Below, in pieces: positions 1 to 12,849 of a stretch of DNA of 64,000 nucleotides. Under the pieces are notes generated by a model. The model was given only the letters and a program-made list of their open reading frames with translations, searched no databases and was not told the origin of the DNA. Positions within the stretch are counted from its first letter, which is position 1; every line of letters starts with the position of its first letter. This DNA is from a sulfur-oxidizing endosymbiont of Gigantopelta aegis (lineage in GTDB: Bacteria; Pseudomonadota; Gammaproteobacteria; GRL18), in assembly GCF_016097415.1 (NCBI RefSeq), contig NZ_JAEHGE010000001.1, positions 2,901,157-2,965,156 of the forward strand, in the 5' to 3' direction. The position numbers and the translations under genes were made by a program.

Positions 1-164
1 AGGCAACTCATGTTCATAGTAAGCTAAAGGTTTTACTCTCATCAGGTTTTACTTCAAAAGCAATTGCTGACAGTGGGCAAATTCGTTTTCAGAATAATCT
101 CCTCAATAAGCCCTATCGAAAGATCGAACTGGCAAAGTCTATTCGAAAAACGCTTGATTCATAA
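1..164 (+). CDS. C-terminal end of a hybrid sensor kinase / response-regulator receiver domain (partial)
   Basis: An open frame enters from the left edge and stops with TAA at 162-164. Its last ~53 residues read like the end of a CheY-like receiver domain: VLLSSGFTSKA (beta-4 region), then LLNKPYRKIELAKSIRKTL, where the lysine of NKPY is the conserved receiver lysine and the rest is the final helix. The pattern -KPYR..EL...IR..L- is typical of receiver domains fused at the end of hybrid histidine kinases. The next gene on the same strand is a periplasmic binding lipoprotein and then another membrane protein start, so this is probably part of a sensory operon. Only the tail is visible, so the kinase type is unknown. 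Confidence 0.75.
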   Translation, partial: ATHVHSKLKVLLSSGFTSKAIADSGQIRFQNNLLNKPYRKIELAKSIRKTLDS

Positions 165-199
165 CAATATTTTAATCAATAACATAAGGACTACTTAAC

Positions 200-1174
200 A
201 TGTCGTTGAAGCGACCATTTTTTGTCATCATACTAATATCAAGTTTGCTTTTGGGCTGTGATTCATCGGATAACATTCAAGTGCAGAATGTCGATGACAA
301 TCAACGCTTAAGTGATGTTGAATTACAAAAAATCCAAAAACAATCATTCCCTGCTGTTACAGGAATTTATAAATTTGGCTTTGATTTACGTGCTAGTCCA
401 CAAGAAGATACAGCACAATACCTACCCTTTTTAGACTATCTTAAACAAGCTACTGGCTACCAGTTTAAATTGCATTTTACCCCCAGAGGCAGTACCGCTG
501 CAGATGAGTTAGGCTTAAATCATACTCAATTTGCTTCCATCGGTGCAACCAGTTTCCTTTATGCCCAAACTCGCTTTAACGCTATCACCCTAGTACGAGG
601 GCTCAACCCACAAGGTAAAGCAGAATATCAATCCGTTTTTGTTGTCGCTCCCGATAGTGATATTAGTAGCATTAGTGATTTTATTGGTCGTAAACTGGCT
701 TTTGGCAGTATGGATTCAACTCAGGGACATCTTATTCCTCGCATTATGCTCAATGACCATAATATAAATTTGCAAGCATTAAACAATTATCAGTATACCG
801 GCTCACATCAAAATTGTGCCGAAGCGGTAGTTTCCAAAAAAGTAGATATCTGTGGAATGCAAGATCAATTAGCGAAAAAATTACAAGATGAGGGCAAAGT
901 AAAAATCATTCATAGCTCACGTTATTATCCTTCTAGTGGTATAGCGGCTAATAAAGATGTGCCGTCAGAAGTTCGAGAAAAAGTGAAGCAAGCCTTATTG
1001 GATTTCGATCCAATAGGTGCTGATAGTGCCACCATGTATCATTGGGAACGCACTGAAATGCCCAAAGGTTTTACCGATAGTAAAGATGGTGATTATGCTG
1101 AATTACGTCAATGGTCGATTAAGCTCGGTTTTTTGCCTGAGCCAGAAACAGCGGTATCGGAAGAAAAACAATGA
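200..1174 (+). CDS. PhnD-like phosphate/phosphonate-type substrate-binding lipoprotein
   Basis: 324 aa. The start at 200 gives a lipoprotein signal with lipobox LLLGC at residues ~16-20, so the mature protein is probably membrane-anchored. The body matches the PhnD/periplasmic binding fold (type 2): a YLPFLDYLKQATGY segment near the N-terminus, GATSFLYA, a DFIGRKLAFGSMDSTQG hinge-like block, and SSGIAANKDVP near the C-terminus. Family members bind phosphate, phosphite or phosphonates for ABC import. Here no ABC permease or ATPase follows. Instead the stop overlaps (ATGA) the start of a membrane protein, and a receiver domain lies upstream, so I infer a ligand-sensing role for a kinase rather than transport. 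The ligand is unknown. Confidence 0.8.
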   Translation: MSLKRPFFVIILISSLLLGCDSSDNIQVQNVDDNQRLSDVELQKIQKQSFPAVTGIYKFGFDLRASPQEDTAQYLPFLDYLKQATGYQFKLHFTPRGSTAADELGLNHTQFASIGATSFLYAQTRFNAITLVRGLNPQGKAEYQSVFVVAPDSDISSISDFIGRKLAFGSMDSTQGHLIPRIMLNDHNINLQALNNYQYTGSHQNCAEAVVSKKVDICGMQDQLAKKLQDEGKVKIIHSSRYYPSSGIAANKDVPSEVREKVKQALLDFDPIGADSATMYHWERTEMPKGFTDSKDGDYAELRQWSIKLGFLPEPETAVSEEKQ

Positions 1175-1270
1175 GACTTACCCAACGTATTTTTTTATTA
1201 ATTTTCATTACTGTCTCACTCAGTAGTCTGGGCAATTTTTTCCTCACCCAATACCAGGAATATGAACTAC
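1171..1270 (+). pseudogene. N-terminal stub of a membrane sensor protein, cut by IS3 copy A
   Basis: ATG at 1171 overlaps the TGA of the binding-protein gene (ATGA), indicating translational coupling. The 34 codons that remain encode MRLTQRIFLLIFITVSLSS plus LGNFFLTQYQEYELL, a typical first transmembrane helix of a histidine kinase or other membrane sensor. The frame is then interrupted by IS3 copy A at 1271. Nothing to the right of the IS (2784 onward) continues this protein, so the rest has been deleted. Identification as a sensor kinase rests on the first helix and on its coupling to a PhnD-like protein and a receiver domain. Confidence 0.6.
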
Positions 1271-2783
<1,513 letters not shown>

Positions 2784-2920
2784 ATAAGCACATCATGTTG
2801 ACTGTAATCACACTTTCCTTGTACTCGGCTATCTTTGATTGCATGAAAGTGCAGTGAGATGGCCTGTTTCAGGGCAGAAAAACTTAAATGTTTTTTTTGC
2901 TGACTTAAAGAGGCCAAAAT
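2784..2920 (-). pseudogene. N-terminal remnant of another transposase
   Basis: On the minus strand a frame beginning around 2905 reads SQQKKHLSFSALKQAISLHF, followed by HAIKDSRVQGKCDYSQHDVL, running directly into the right end of IS3 copy A. The pattern L...FxxIxDxRxxxxCxYxxxDVL is typical of the N-terminus of a large group of DDE transposase-like proteins. It is not preceded by a clear start and is cut by the IS. It is a small fragment, identified by motif only. Confidence 0.4.
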
Positions 2921-3381
2921 TCACAGTACCAAGCATATAAAAGGGAAATATTTTTTAACATGAAGTCATTCAACCAATTGAAAAACAAGAGTTTGATCTC
3001 TTGTTTCTCAAAATGCAAGCTTTTTATTCGATTTTTTTAATTTTGCTAAAGTTACTGCGAAAAGTTTTTTTATTTCTGCTTGGTAAGCACCACTACAACT
3101 CAATTGTTCATCTCAGCGAGAATTGCTGTCGATTAATGCTCTAAGCTGACGTTCACTATTAGGACTATGAACTAGTGCTGTCGTCCCTGACTAGCAGGTT
3201 ATGTAATTTTAAGAACTAATGGTGGTAACTCAAAATAACGATTATTAGAAAATTATTTCTCCTATAAAACGGTACAACAGCCCATAAAATCATTGTACTC
3301 ATGCTAAAAATGGAAAAATTTAGGGGTAAGATTAGAAAACGAGCAAGCAGGTTTTCCCTTAAAGATTAAGAGAATTTCATA
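2921..3381. other. Intergenic stretch without a recognisable gene
   Basis: AT-rich sequence between the transposase remnant and the end of the DUF4124-like gene. I see stop codons in all frames at short intervals, no convincing hairpin terminator and no repeat shared with the rest of the window. Confidence 0.5.
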
Positions 3382-4191
3382 TTATTTTAATTTCTCAAAA
3401 CAAGGAACTCCCATAGCTAACATTACATCACAATCCACAATTTTTGCTTTGGCTTTTAATTTGTCAGCTAGATGTATAACGTATGCTCGTCCATTGGAAC
3501 ATGCAACATTATAGTACACTGCATTCTCAGAATCTGTTCCTTGTAAGAAATTAACAGTTGCTGAACAAGGCGTACCACTGGCCTTTAATATACTGGAAAG
3601 GTTTTTATTTTTCTCTTTATTGCTCATGGTAAGAAACTGCACATACCATATATTTGCATACTTTTCAGTGGATCTATCTTTTTTAACTTCGTTAGATTTA
3701 ATATTTGAGCTATTCACACCATACATTTTTTCAATTTTAGAACCTTTGCAAGGACTGTCTTGGTAACTAATACCTCCTTTTGCATCAACACATTTAAATG
3801 CATTTACCTGAGTGGAACCTTTAATTATAGTTAAGTGCTCTTGGAGCTCCTTGGCAAGAGTCATGGCTGAAGAAAGATTATTAGAAGCATCCGACGACAA
3901 ATCGGTGCTTATTTCATTTAATTTATCAGAATAATTATCTATTTTATCAAATTTACTAATAATCAAACCCATCTCTTTTTCTAGCTTTCTCGCTTTACTA
4001 CAATATCCACGCATATCACTAAAGTGCATATCGACATCAGAGCCACATTTATTTACATAACCTTTGTAGGTCACAATCAGCTCTTTGAATTTTTTTGTCC
4101 CTTCAATTAATACACCTCTTTCATCACTACTAATAGAATATGAATTTAAAGGTATTAGCATTGCCATTATAGTAAATATTAATATTTTCAT
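3382..4191 (-). CDS. Secreted protein with a DUF4124-like segment
   Basis: 269 aa with a short N-terminal signal peptide (MKILIFTIMAMLIPLNSYS) and no lipobox cysteine, so probably periplasmic. The first half is helical and hydrophilic. Around residues 130-150 the block FKCVDAKGGISYQDSPCKG matches the DUF4124 signature (Y/FKCVDxxGxxxYxDxPC) found in many gammaproteobacterial exported proteins. The C-terminal part has four cysteines (PCSATVNF, ACSNG, DCDVM, PCFEK) that could form disulphides. No function is known. It stands alone between IS-derived DNA and a RAYT gene, and the reading frame is intact. Confidence 0.65.
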   Translation of the reverse strand: MKILIFTIMAMLIPLNSYSISSDERGVLIEGTKKFKELIVTYKGYVNKCGSDVDMHFSDMRGYCSKARKLEKEMGLIISKFDKIDNYSDKLNEISTDLSSDASNNLSSAMTLAKELQEHLTIIKGSTQVNAFKCVDAKGGISYQDSPCKGSKIEKMYGVNSSNIKSNEVKKDRSTEKYANIWYVQFLTMSNKEKNKNLSSILKASGTPCSATVNFLQGTDSENAVYYNVACSNGRAYVIHLADKLKAKAKIVDCDVMLAMGVPCFEKLK

Positions 4192-4492
4192 TAGATTCTC
4201 AATTTATTCCACTTTATCGTGGCTGATAAGAGGAATTCTATGGTTTTTATTAGCAAACAGCTAAAATAACAGTTTATATGAAGGTAGTATGGGGTGACCC
4301 AAATAGTCCCTCATTAGCTAGAATATTATCATTATTCTAGAAGACCGTCTTGGCCACCCATGATCTAAACCCAGTGTAATACAAATAATAAGCTGAAACA
4401 AATACTATTGTGACAGTAATGTTTGAATGTCGTACAGATATATTCTATACTCTCCATTGTAGCCGTCATCCCGATTAAATGGAGTTAATCAA
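4192..4492. other. Intergenic region between divergent genes, one small hairpin
   Basis: Contains the upstream regions of the DUF4124-like gene (minus) and the RAYT gene (plus). A perfect 7-bp hairpin CTAGAAT (4318-4324) / ATTCTAG (4334-4340) with a 9-nt loop lies about 150 bp before the RAYT start. RAYT proteins often act on nearby palindromes, but this one is too short to be assigned to that role. Confidence 0.35.
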
Positions 4493-5521
4493 ATGCCCAC
4501 ACCAAGAAGCCAACAAATTAGCCTTTCAGATACCCCTTACTATCATTGCATCTCTCGCTGTGTCCGCAGAACGTTCTTATGTGGTATCGATAGCGTCACC
4601 AACAAAGATTACAGTTACCGTAAACAATGGTTCATTGAACGACTGGCCTTACTATCAAAAACCTTTGCCATTGACGTCTGCGCCTACGCTATTATGTCCA
4701 ATCACCTGCACACAGTATTGAAAATCAACGCCTCACTTGCCCAAAGTTGGTCAGATGAAACCGTAATACAACACTGGCAACAACTTTGTTCAATTCCAGT
4801 ATTGGTAGACCGCTACCTTAATGGTAAATGTCATTCTAAGGCTGAGCAAAATAGGGCACAAGAAACCATTGCCGTCTTCAGAGACCGGTTAATGGATATC
4901 AGTTGGTTCATGCGTTGCCTCAATGAACACATTGCTCGCAGAGCCAATGCTGAAGATAAATGTACAGGTCGTTTTTGGGAAGGACGTTTTAAGAGCCAGG
5001 CATTGCTTGATGAGCAAGCCATTCTTAGCTGCATGGTCTATGTTGATTTAAATCCCATTAGAGCGGATATCAGCCAAACATTAGAAGACTCTGATTACAC
5101 CTCAGTAAAACAGCGTATCGACTCAATTAAAAAGACAAAAAGCATTAGCAAAAAAATAACGCAACAAAGCACAGCCACTATTAAGCTCGCCCCCTTTATC
5201 GGTAGCTCACTCAAATACAAGGGTATTGCCTTTGATCTTAATGACTATCTGGAACTTGCAGAATGGACGGGACGAATAAAGAGGGATGATAAACGAGGCT
5301 ATATCAAATCGGGCACTCCCGCTATATTACAAAAATTACAACTCAATGAAGATACTTGGCTAGAAACAGTCGATGGTTTTTCAAAGGGCTTTCATTCCTT
5401 TGTTGGCCCGGAAGAACAATTAAAATCCTTATGTCTGAAACAAAAACGGCATTGGGTGCGCGGTATTAATTTGTGTAGGAAATTATTTAAAATCAATTCT
5501 GCCGCCCCCATCACGACTTAA
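4493..5521 (+). CDS. REP-associated tyrosine transposase (Y1/HUH, RAYT-like)
   Basis: 342 aa. The N-terminus has the diagnostic RAYT layout: PRSQQISLSDTPYYHCISRC (residues ~4-23), then the Y1 transposase HUH motif SNHLHTVLKI at ~65-75. ERLALLSKTFAIDVCAYAIM precedes it, and ARRANAEDKCTGRFWEGRFK follows with the catalytic-tyrosine region and the usual GRFWEGRF stretch. These enzymes nick single-stranded DNA at REP palindromes and are usually domesticated single-copy genes. Another start at 4479 lies in a different frame and is a shadow. A 33-bp palindromic repeat at 36021-36103 is the type of element such enzymes act on. Confidence 0.85.
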   Translation: MPTPRSQQISLSDTPYYHCISRCVRRTFLCGIDSVTNKDYSYRKQWFIERLALLSKTFAIDVCAYAIMSNHLHTVLKINASLAQSWSDETVIQHWQQLCSIPVLVDRYLNGKCHSKAEQNRAQETIAVFRDRLMDISWFMRCLNEHIARRANAEDKCTGRFWEGRFKSQALLDEQAILSCMVYVDLNPIRADISQTLEDSDYTSVKQRIDSIKKTKSISKKITQQSTATIKLAPFIGSSLKYKGIAFDLNDYLELAEWTGRIKRDDKRGYIKSGTPAILQKLQLNEDTWLETVDGFSKGFHSFVGPEEQLKSLCLKQKRHWVRGINLCRKLFKINSAAPITT

Positions 5522-5623
5522 ACATAACAGCCTACCAAAGCACACACCTTAGCAGAACAGTGCAGGCCTCCCTTGTTCGTCATGCAGAGCAACTCATTCA
5601 ATTAGCTACTTTTACTACCCACT

Positions 5624-5831
5624 CCACTGAAAAATATTCAATTTTTTTAAATTCATATTTCGAGAAGAAATTTTTTACAATTTAGCTTTGATATTGCTTT
5701 TTATTAGGTGGGTGGCAATAAAGACTTACCCCACTGAAAAATATTCAATTTTTTAAATTCATATTTCGAGAAGAAATTTTTTACAATTTAGCTTTGATAT
5801 TGCTTTTATTAGGTGGGTGGCAATAAAGACT
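5624..5831. repeat. Tandem duplication of a ~102-bp unit
   Basis: Unit 1 is 5624-5726 and unit 2 is 5731-5831, separated by TACC. Both start CCACTGAAAAATATTC and end GGGTGGCAATAAAGACT. The only differences I see are two T-runs (7 vs 6 and 5 vs 4). A shorter echo (GATAAAGACTCTTG) follows unit 2. No coding potential is evident, and it lies just downstream of the RAYT gene. The whole 5522-5862 gap holds nothing else that I recognise. Confidence 0.9.
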
Positions 5832-5862
5832 CTTGATAAAGACTCTTGGCTACCTGATTTAG

Positions 5863-6172
5863 CTACCGGTTGATATATACCTTTGCAGCTTCTTTTAATT
5901 CTTGAGAGAACTTAGCTCTTTTAAGCTCATAATCAGAAGGAAACCCAACCATATCAATAATTTCATGGCATTTCTCGAAAACAGAAACGTATGATTTATT
6001 ATTTGAATTCAAAGACTTAATTATTTTACTTGCATACTTATCGGCTTTGTTTGATGCAGAAACAATATTATCAACCTTTTCATGAAGCACCCATTTAAAC
6101 AGCTGAATGATATGCCAGCGCAATTTTGTGTATTTTTGTGCGTTAGCCTTTCGACCGTTAATTAATGTGTTG
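5863..6172 (-). pseudogene. Gene fragment of unknown function, 5' end removed by IS3 copy B
   Basis: The minus-strand frame is open from the IS boundary at 6172 to a stop at 5863. It encodes about 100 residues beginning NTLINGRKANAQKYTKL and ending KFSQELKEAAKVYINR. The internal methionine at 6123 is not a convincing start because the frame continues upstream into the IS. I do not recognise the family; it is mostly helical and charged. It was separated from its N-terminal part by insertion or deletion at copy B. It is not part of the PKS on the other side of the IS. Confidence 0.45.
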
Positions 6173-7684
<1,512 letters not shown>

Positions 7685-10600
7685 CAAGACTATTATCAAG
7701 CAATTCAATACGTTGGGCCGTAAAGTTTTTAATCTCAATAACAATATTACCCTTAGTATCACAGATATCAATATCACAATGAATGAGTTTGTCATTTTAT
7801 CTTGTAGACGAATAATATGACTAAAATAATGATCACCATTTAATGGCTGATACATCCTAATTTGATCAATCTTAATAGGGAAAAGACACAATTAGCTTTT
7901 TTGTATCGTTATTATCCAGTGTTGTAGGCGCAATAATATTTGCCAGGTGACAACCAATAAAAGCTTGTACTGATGAGTCGAGAATTCCAGGTGTAAATTA
8001 CTGGTACTCGCACGTTTATTTTCATCCGAAATAATAATTTCAGCTAAGACTTCATCACGATTACTATGAATTGTATTCAAATTCCGATAAAACTGACCAT
8101 AATCAATTCCTGCATGACTAAAATAGTCATAAATCTGGCTATGAGTAAATTGATGCTTCAAGCGCATTTTATCGCAGCAATGTCTTTGGTATTTTTTCAC
8201 AAAGTCTCTAGTATCAATATTACCACTCAAATACGCTTGTGCCCCTGCTCACCCGATGGAATAACAAAAATTGCTTATTATTTTGCTGAAAAACAATATC
8301 AAAATCACCTTCATCCTGGGCATTTTTTTGAAAACCAAATTATCCAATACGTTTGCTATCTGACCGTAAGCCAGCTTATAACTATGAGCGATTAATTCAC
8401 ACTGTCCAATACCCGGCATCAGAGATTCATTAATATTTAAGCGGGAAAAAATAGGATTGTTTTTATCGGGTGAAATTGTATATCGCCCTAATCCAACCTG
8501 TTTCATCATTGAATTAAAGAAATCATCATTATTCAAGGTGTTTTGCTGAATCCATGCTTCTTTCTTTGGAACGGATAGGTAGGTATATTAATCAACTTCC
8601 CACGTGATGAAGATACACTATAATTTTTATTGTTAGTTTGAGCTTCATATCCTTTATTGTCTATTAATCTTGCTTTTGAAGCCTCGATTAAATCTTTTTC
8701 TGATGGCTCATTGGCATCATCTACAACATCGTATTGACTGGCATAATAACAATTGTCCCAATTAAAATTAAGGCCATCGACATACAGTTTTCCCATTATC
8801 TTAATCAAGTGTAATTGCTGCTTATTAGAAAATCTTTATTGATACCATTGGATAATGCAACCACTTTTGAGTCTGCTGAATTATTGTCAATACTGATTCG
8901 ATCTTCATTCTTTTTATAATTTGGGAGTGAGGATTCCAGCCAACAATGTGGATCAATAATTTCTTGACAGTATTCACTCAGAGTATTCGATGAACCCACC
9001 TCAAGGAATCGGGTAAAACCTTTATCTAAAATATATTGAATGCCATGTTCAAAACTGGATAATGAATTGATGTGTTCAATCCAATAATATTTATTATTTT
9101 CCAAACTATTAACAAAATCACCAATATAGGATGAAATCCATGGCCTGATCGGTGCTTTAAAATTAATTTCATCCAACATTCTGCTAAATTTGTTTATTTT
9201 TATTGGACTGAGATTATTGAATGAATAGTGGATATCCAAATACTTAAAAGTAACATTATTATCATGTAAAATTTTAATTATTTGATCACAATTATTTCTC
9301 ACACATTGTATGGTAATTGAATTGTGACTATTCAGTGAAAATATCTTAGGTTGATAATCTGCTTTTGGCTAATAACTTTAAATGTTTCCAAATTACACTC
9401 TAGCTCTAGCGTAATTGCATCACAGCAAGAAGGAGTGCTATTACATTCCAATAGCTCCACTCGTGCTAAGAGCATTTTTATCGCATCGTCAAGAGTAATG
9501 GCATCAGAAACACATGCAGCAACATAATCCCCTACACCAAAACCTAATACAGCACCTGGTGTGATGCCTTTTGCAACCAAATCTGAGCCAGAGAATAATC
9601 AAACACAAAAGCCAGTAGTTGATTGATTTTTGCTGATTCAAGCACCTTACTACTGACCGGTTCGGTTAATAGTGAAACCAACGATAGATTAAGATTGTTT
9701 TGGCCATAGTTTTTAGCTGCTTTAGATTCAAGTGCATCAAAAATGATCTGACAATGGACAACTGACTTTCTAAACTCAGGTTCAAAATCATAAAGCGTCT
9801 TGGCCATTGCGGAAATACATTGAGTTCGCCAGAGAAAATAAAACCGGATTATTTTTCGAAGGTTTAATATCTTTCCGGGCAATTAACACTTTTTTCTGTT
9901 CTAATTCCTGAGCAGTTTTTGTCAAAGAAAATTCAGAGAGTAATAAGCGTAAATGGGGAATTGAATTACAAACAAATGCCGCTCGATTATCACTAAAATG
10001 TGATTTTTAGCATTTAAACTATAGCAAATATCAACCAGTTCATGTTCCTGATGATTAGCCAAAAACACTTTTAAATCATCAATTGATTTTGAAAAAGCTT
10101 TTTATGATGTGCTGATATTGTTACCATTTGATAGACATTGGATGGCTTTTGTCGTTTCACTTCAACTTGGTCATATTCTTCCATCACCAAATGACAATTT
10201 GTCCCGCCAAAGCCAAAGGCATGAACCCCTGCCCTTCTCTTTTCGTGGCTTGTATCCCAGTCTTTTAATGTTTGATTAATATAAAAAGGTGACTGAGAAA
10301 AATTAACTGAGGTTTTTCTTTCTTAAAATTAATGGTCGGAATTAATTTTTATTATATAAAGATAATGACGTTTTTATAATTGACGCAATACCTGATGCGG
10401 CTAACAAATGACCTATATTATTTTTAACTGTACCTATAGCACATTGTTGTATTGAGGCATTAGCCTCTTTAAAACATTACTTAATGAGCGTAATTCAATA
10501 AGATCACTGATTTCAGACCCTGTTCCATGTGCTTCTATATATGAAACAGAAGCGGATCAATACCGGATTTTTATACGCTTCTTTGATGACTGAAACCTGT

Positions 10601-10840
10601 CCCTGCGGATTAGGTGCCATAATGCCCAATGAACGTCCGTCATTATTAACAGCTGAACCTTTTATCACTGAAAAACTCGATCACCATCTGCTACCGCTTG
10701 TTTATAAGATTTAACGATAATTGCTCCAGCACCCTCGCCTGGAATAAAGCCATCAGCACTTTCATCAAAGGCATTACATTGATCACCATGTGACAAAGCG
10801 CCCGCCTTACTAAACATCACATAGGGTGCAGATGAATACA
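7685..10840 (-). pseudogene. Distal part of a giant type I PKS: KS second half, AT-like and dehydratase domains, decayed
   Basis: Reading leftward from 10840 the KS resumes as YVMFSKAGALSHG, FIPGEGAGA, EAHGTGSEISD (first catalytic His) and NNIGHLLAASG (second His), then FGFGGTNCHLV. Next is an AT-like domain (about 9990-8810) with MAKTLYDFEPEFRKS, but its nucleophile elbow reads AVLGFGVGDYVAACV instead of GHSxG. The usual AFHS histidine block reads DIHYSFNNLSP. A linker ending NIPTYPFQRKKHGF follows, then a dehydratase with IYDYFSHAGIDYGQFYRNL and a C-terminal strand reading NIVIEIKNFTAQRIELLDNS. At least five single-base frameshifts break it, and the first DH active-site region seems deleted. 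It is truncated by IS3 copy B. It was one gene with 13488-16398. Confidence 0.85.
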
Positions 10841-11034
10841 GTGGACCCCATTGTCAAGACAGCTTTCTCAAATATTAAGATATAATTCTGTTGGTTATTT
10901 ATAGTATTAGTCTTATCCACATATCCACAGGTCTGCCAGTAGTCCAGAGACGCTTGCGATATATCTCAGGGCTACTGGCTTGGCCTGTGGATATGTGGAC
11001 AAGGCGGTTGCCAATAAAGTTGATTATCCTCTCA

Positions 11035-11687
11035 TCATGCTGCCCGTTTTAAGTCTGGAACAACTTCTTTCATCACGCCATAGATCTCTGCAGGCGTTTT
11101 TCCACCGTGTGTACTGTGTGGTCGTTCATGGTTGTAAAACTCAAAATATTCCTTTAATGAGCTCTTTAGCTCATCAATACTTTGTAATCCTTGAGGTAAA
11201 TTTCCTCATATTTTACACTTCGCCAGAGTCGTTCAATCATAATGTTATCCATTGCTCTGCCTTTGCCGTCCATGCTGATTTTTATATCATTGGCCTTTAG
11301 AACACCTGTAAATGCTCTGCTAGTATATTGAGCACCTTGATCCGTATTGAAGATTTCTGGCTTTCCATATCGTCGCAGTGCTGTTTCCAGACTACTGATA
11401 CAAAAGCTTTCTTCCATGCTGGTTGACACTTCCCAGGACAGCACAAAACGGCTACTCCAGTCCATAACAGCACTTAGGTAGACAAATCCATGTGGCATCC
11501 GTAAATACGTGATATCTGTGCACCAAACCTGGTTATTCCTATTAATATCAATTCCTTTGAGCAAATATGGATAGAGGTTATTTACTTTGCAAGGCTTGCT
11601 GGTATTGGGTTTTGGTGCCACTGAAACCAATCCCATGATCCGCATAAGCCGTTGAACTTTTTTACGATTAATTTTATAACACGCGGA
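11035..11687 (-). pseudogene. IS3-type OrfB, catalytic C-terminal part
   Basis: From the IS30 boundary leftward: CYKINRKKVQRLMRIMGL, the DDE signature VWCTDITYLRMPHGF (D1), FNTDQGAQYTS (D2) and NIMIERLWRSVKYEEIYL (E). After a frameshift near 11190 it continues as QSIDELKSSLKEYFEFYNHE and ends KTPAEIYGVMKEVVPDLKRA with a stop at 11035. This C-terminus is typical of IS3-family integrases. The break is another single-base change, so the protein is inactive in two ways (IS30 and frameshift). Confidence 0.8.
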
Positions 11688-11688
11688 T

Positions 11689-12684
11689 TCAACTCTGAAG
11701 TGCAACGCAGGAAATTCCAGTTCTTGCAAATGATTTTTTCATTGCCTGGAATGGTGTTTGAAAGCCGAGTGCCTTTCTAGGTCTATTATTAAGTTTTTCC
11801 ATCATGTTGTAAACCTCTTTATCAGTCACTTCTTTAAAGTCTGTATCTTTAGGAAAATATTGTCTAATCAGTCCATTAGTATTTTCATTTAACCCTCGCT
11901 CCCATGAAGAATAAGGGTGGGCAAAATAAAATGCTGTATCAAGAGCTTTGCTTACCTGCTCATGATAAGCAAACTCTTTACCATTGTCTGCGGTAATACT
12001 ATGAAGCCTGTCTTTAAAGGGTTTAAGCAATTGTATTGTTGCTTGTGTCACCCAATCAGCCTGTTTGCCATTCACTCTTGCTACTAATGTGTAAAGCGTT
12101 TTTCTTTCTACAATCGTGACCAGAGCACCACTGTGTCCTTTACCGATCACTGTATCAATTTCCCAGTCACCAACACGACGTTTATCATCAACAATCTTAG
12201 GACGGTCATCAATGGAAATTCGATTAATTATTTGTCCTCGACTGCTTTTACCGTTACTACCACGCTTTTGGTATTTCTTTCCCTGACGCCTTAAATACTG
12301 ATGTAAATCACCACCTTGCTTCTTATCATCCCATATGTGTTGATAAATACGTTCATGGCTAAGAAGTAGCATTTTGTCATTCAGTAACCAACCTGATATC
12401 TGTTCAGGACTCCACTGGTGCTGTGAAAGCTTTTCATCAATAAGGGCAATCATGTCATCCGTCATTTTAATTGCTTTAGAAGCATTGTAGCGACGCTTAA
12501 CGGCTTTTTCTTGAGCTTGCTTAAATCGATAGCCACGTAAACCAGCGTTGCGTTTAATTTCACGGCATATAGTAGATTTACTCACCTCAATCGCCTGAGC
12601 AATTTTAGACTGGGAAATGCCATTTTTAATCTCAGTCGAAATGTAGTATCTTTGTTCTTGTGTCAATTGCTTGTAAGTTCTCAT
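11689..12684 (-). CDS. IS30-family transposase (intact)
   Basis: 331 aa, at the usual family length. The N-terminal HTH is YKQLTQEQRYYISTEIKNG then SKIAQAIEVSKSTICREIKR. The DDE domain has VGDWEIDTVIG (D1), SITADNGKEF (D2) and SSWERGLNENTNGLIRQYFP (E). The C-terminal RPRKALGFQTPFQAM is the classical IS30 ending. The stop codon lies inside the left terminal repeat. The reading frame is undamaged, in contrast with the IS3 elements here, so this copy may be the most recent arrival in the nest. Confidence 0.9.
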   Translation of the reverse strand: MRTYKQLTQEQRYYISTEIKNGISQSKIAQAIEVSKSTICREIKRNAGLRGYRFKQAQEKAVKRRYNASKAIKMTDDMIALIDEKLSQHQWSPEQISGWLLNDKMLLLSHERIYQHIWDDKKQGGDLHQYLRRQGKKYQKRGSNGKSSRGQIINRISIDDRPKIVDDKRRVGDWEIDTVIGKGHSGALVTIVERKTLYTLVARVNGKQADWVTQATIQLLKPFKDRLHSITADNGKEFAYHEQVSKALDTAFYFAHPYSSWERGLNENTNGLIRQYFPKDTDFKEVTDKEVYNMMEKLNNRPRKALGFQTPFQAMKKSFARTGISCVALQS

Positions 12685-12778
12685 AAGTCACTTTACTCTT
12701 GCAGGAGAAAATGGCCGATTTTACAAGCAATTGGCCATTTTTTCGAGCAAATCATTGCTGTACTTATGATTTTTTAGT

Positions 12779-12849
12779 AGCGCCGTCAGGCGCTGTTCAT
12801 GAAATTCCCGGTGGCCATCGCTACGCTCGGCCACCCCGGGAATTTCATG
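12779..12849. repeat. GC-rich palindromes in the IS30 leader
   Basis: A perfect hairpin AGCGCC-gtca-GGCGCT (12779-12794) is followed by a long one: CATGAAATTCCCGGTGGCC (12798-12816) pairs with GGCCACCCCGGGAATTTCATG reversed (12829-12849) around a 12-nt loop, with a 2-nt bulge. The region is far more GC-rich than its surroundings. It looks like a REP/BIME-type unit captured inside the IS, or a structure limiting read-through into the transposase. Confidence 0.75.

Noticed and set aside
5624-5831. Possible CRISPR-like array near the RAYT gene
   Set aside because: There are only two ~102-bp units with a 4-bp gap and no spacers; it is a plain tandem duplication. No Cas gene is in the window.
8066-8395. 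Plus-strand open frame in the PKS region
   Set aside because: It is the shadow of the dehydratase domain on the minus strand; no recognisable motif or start signal.
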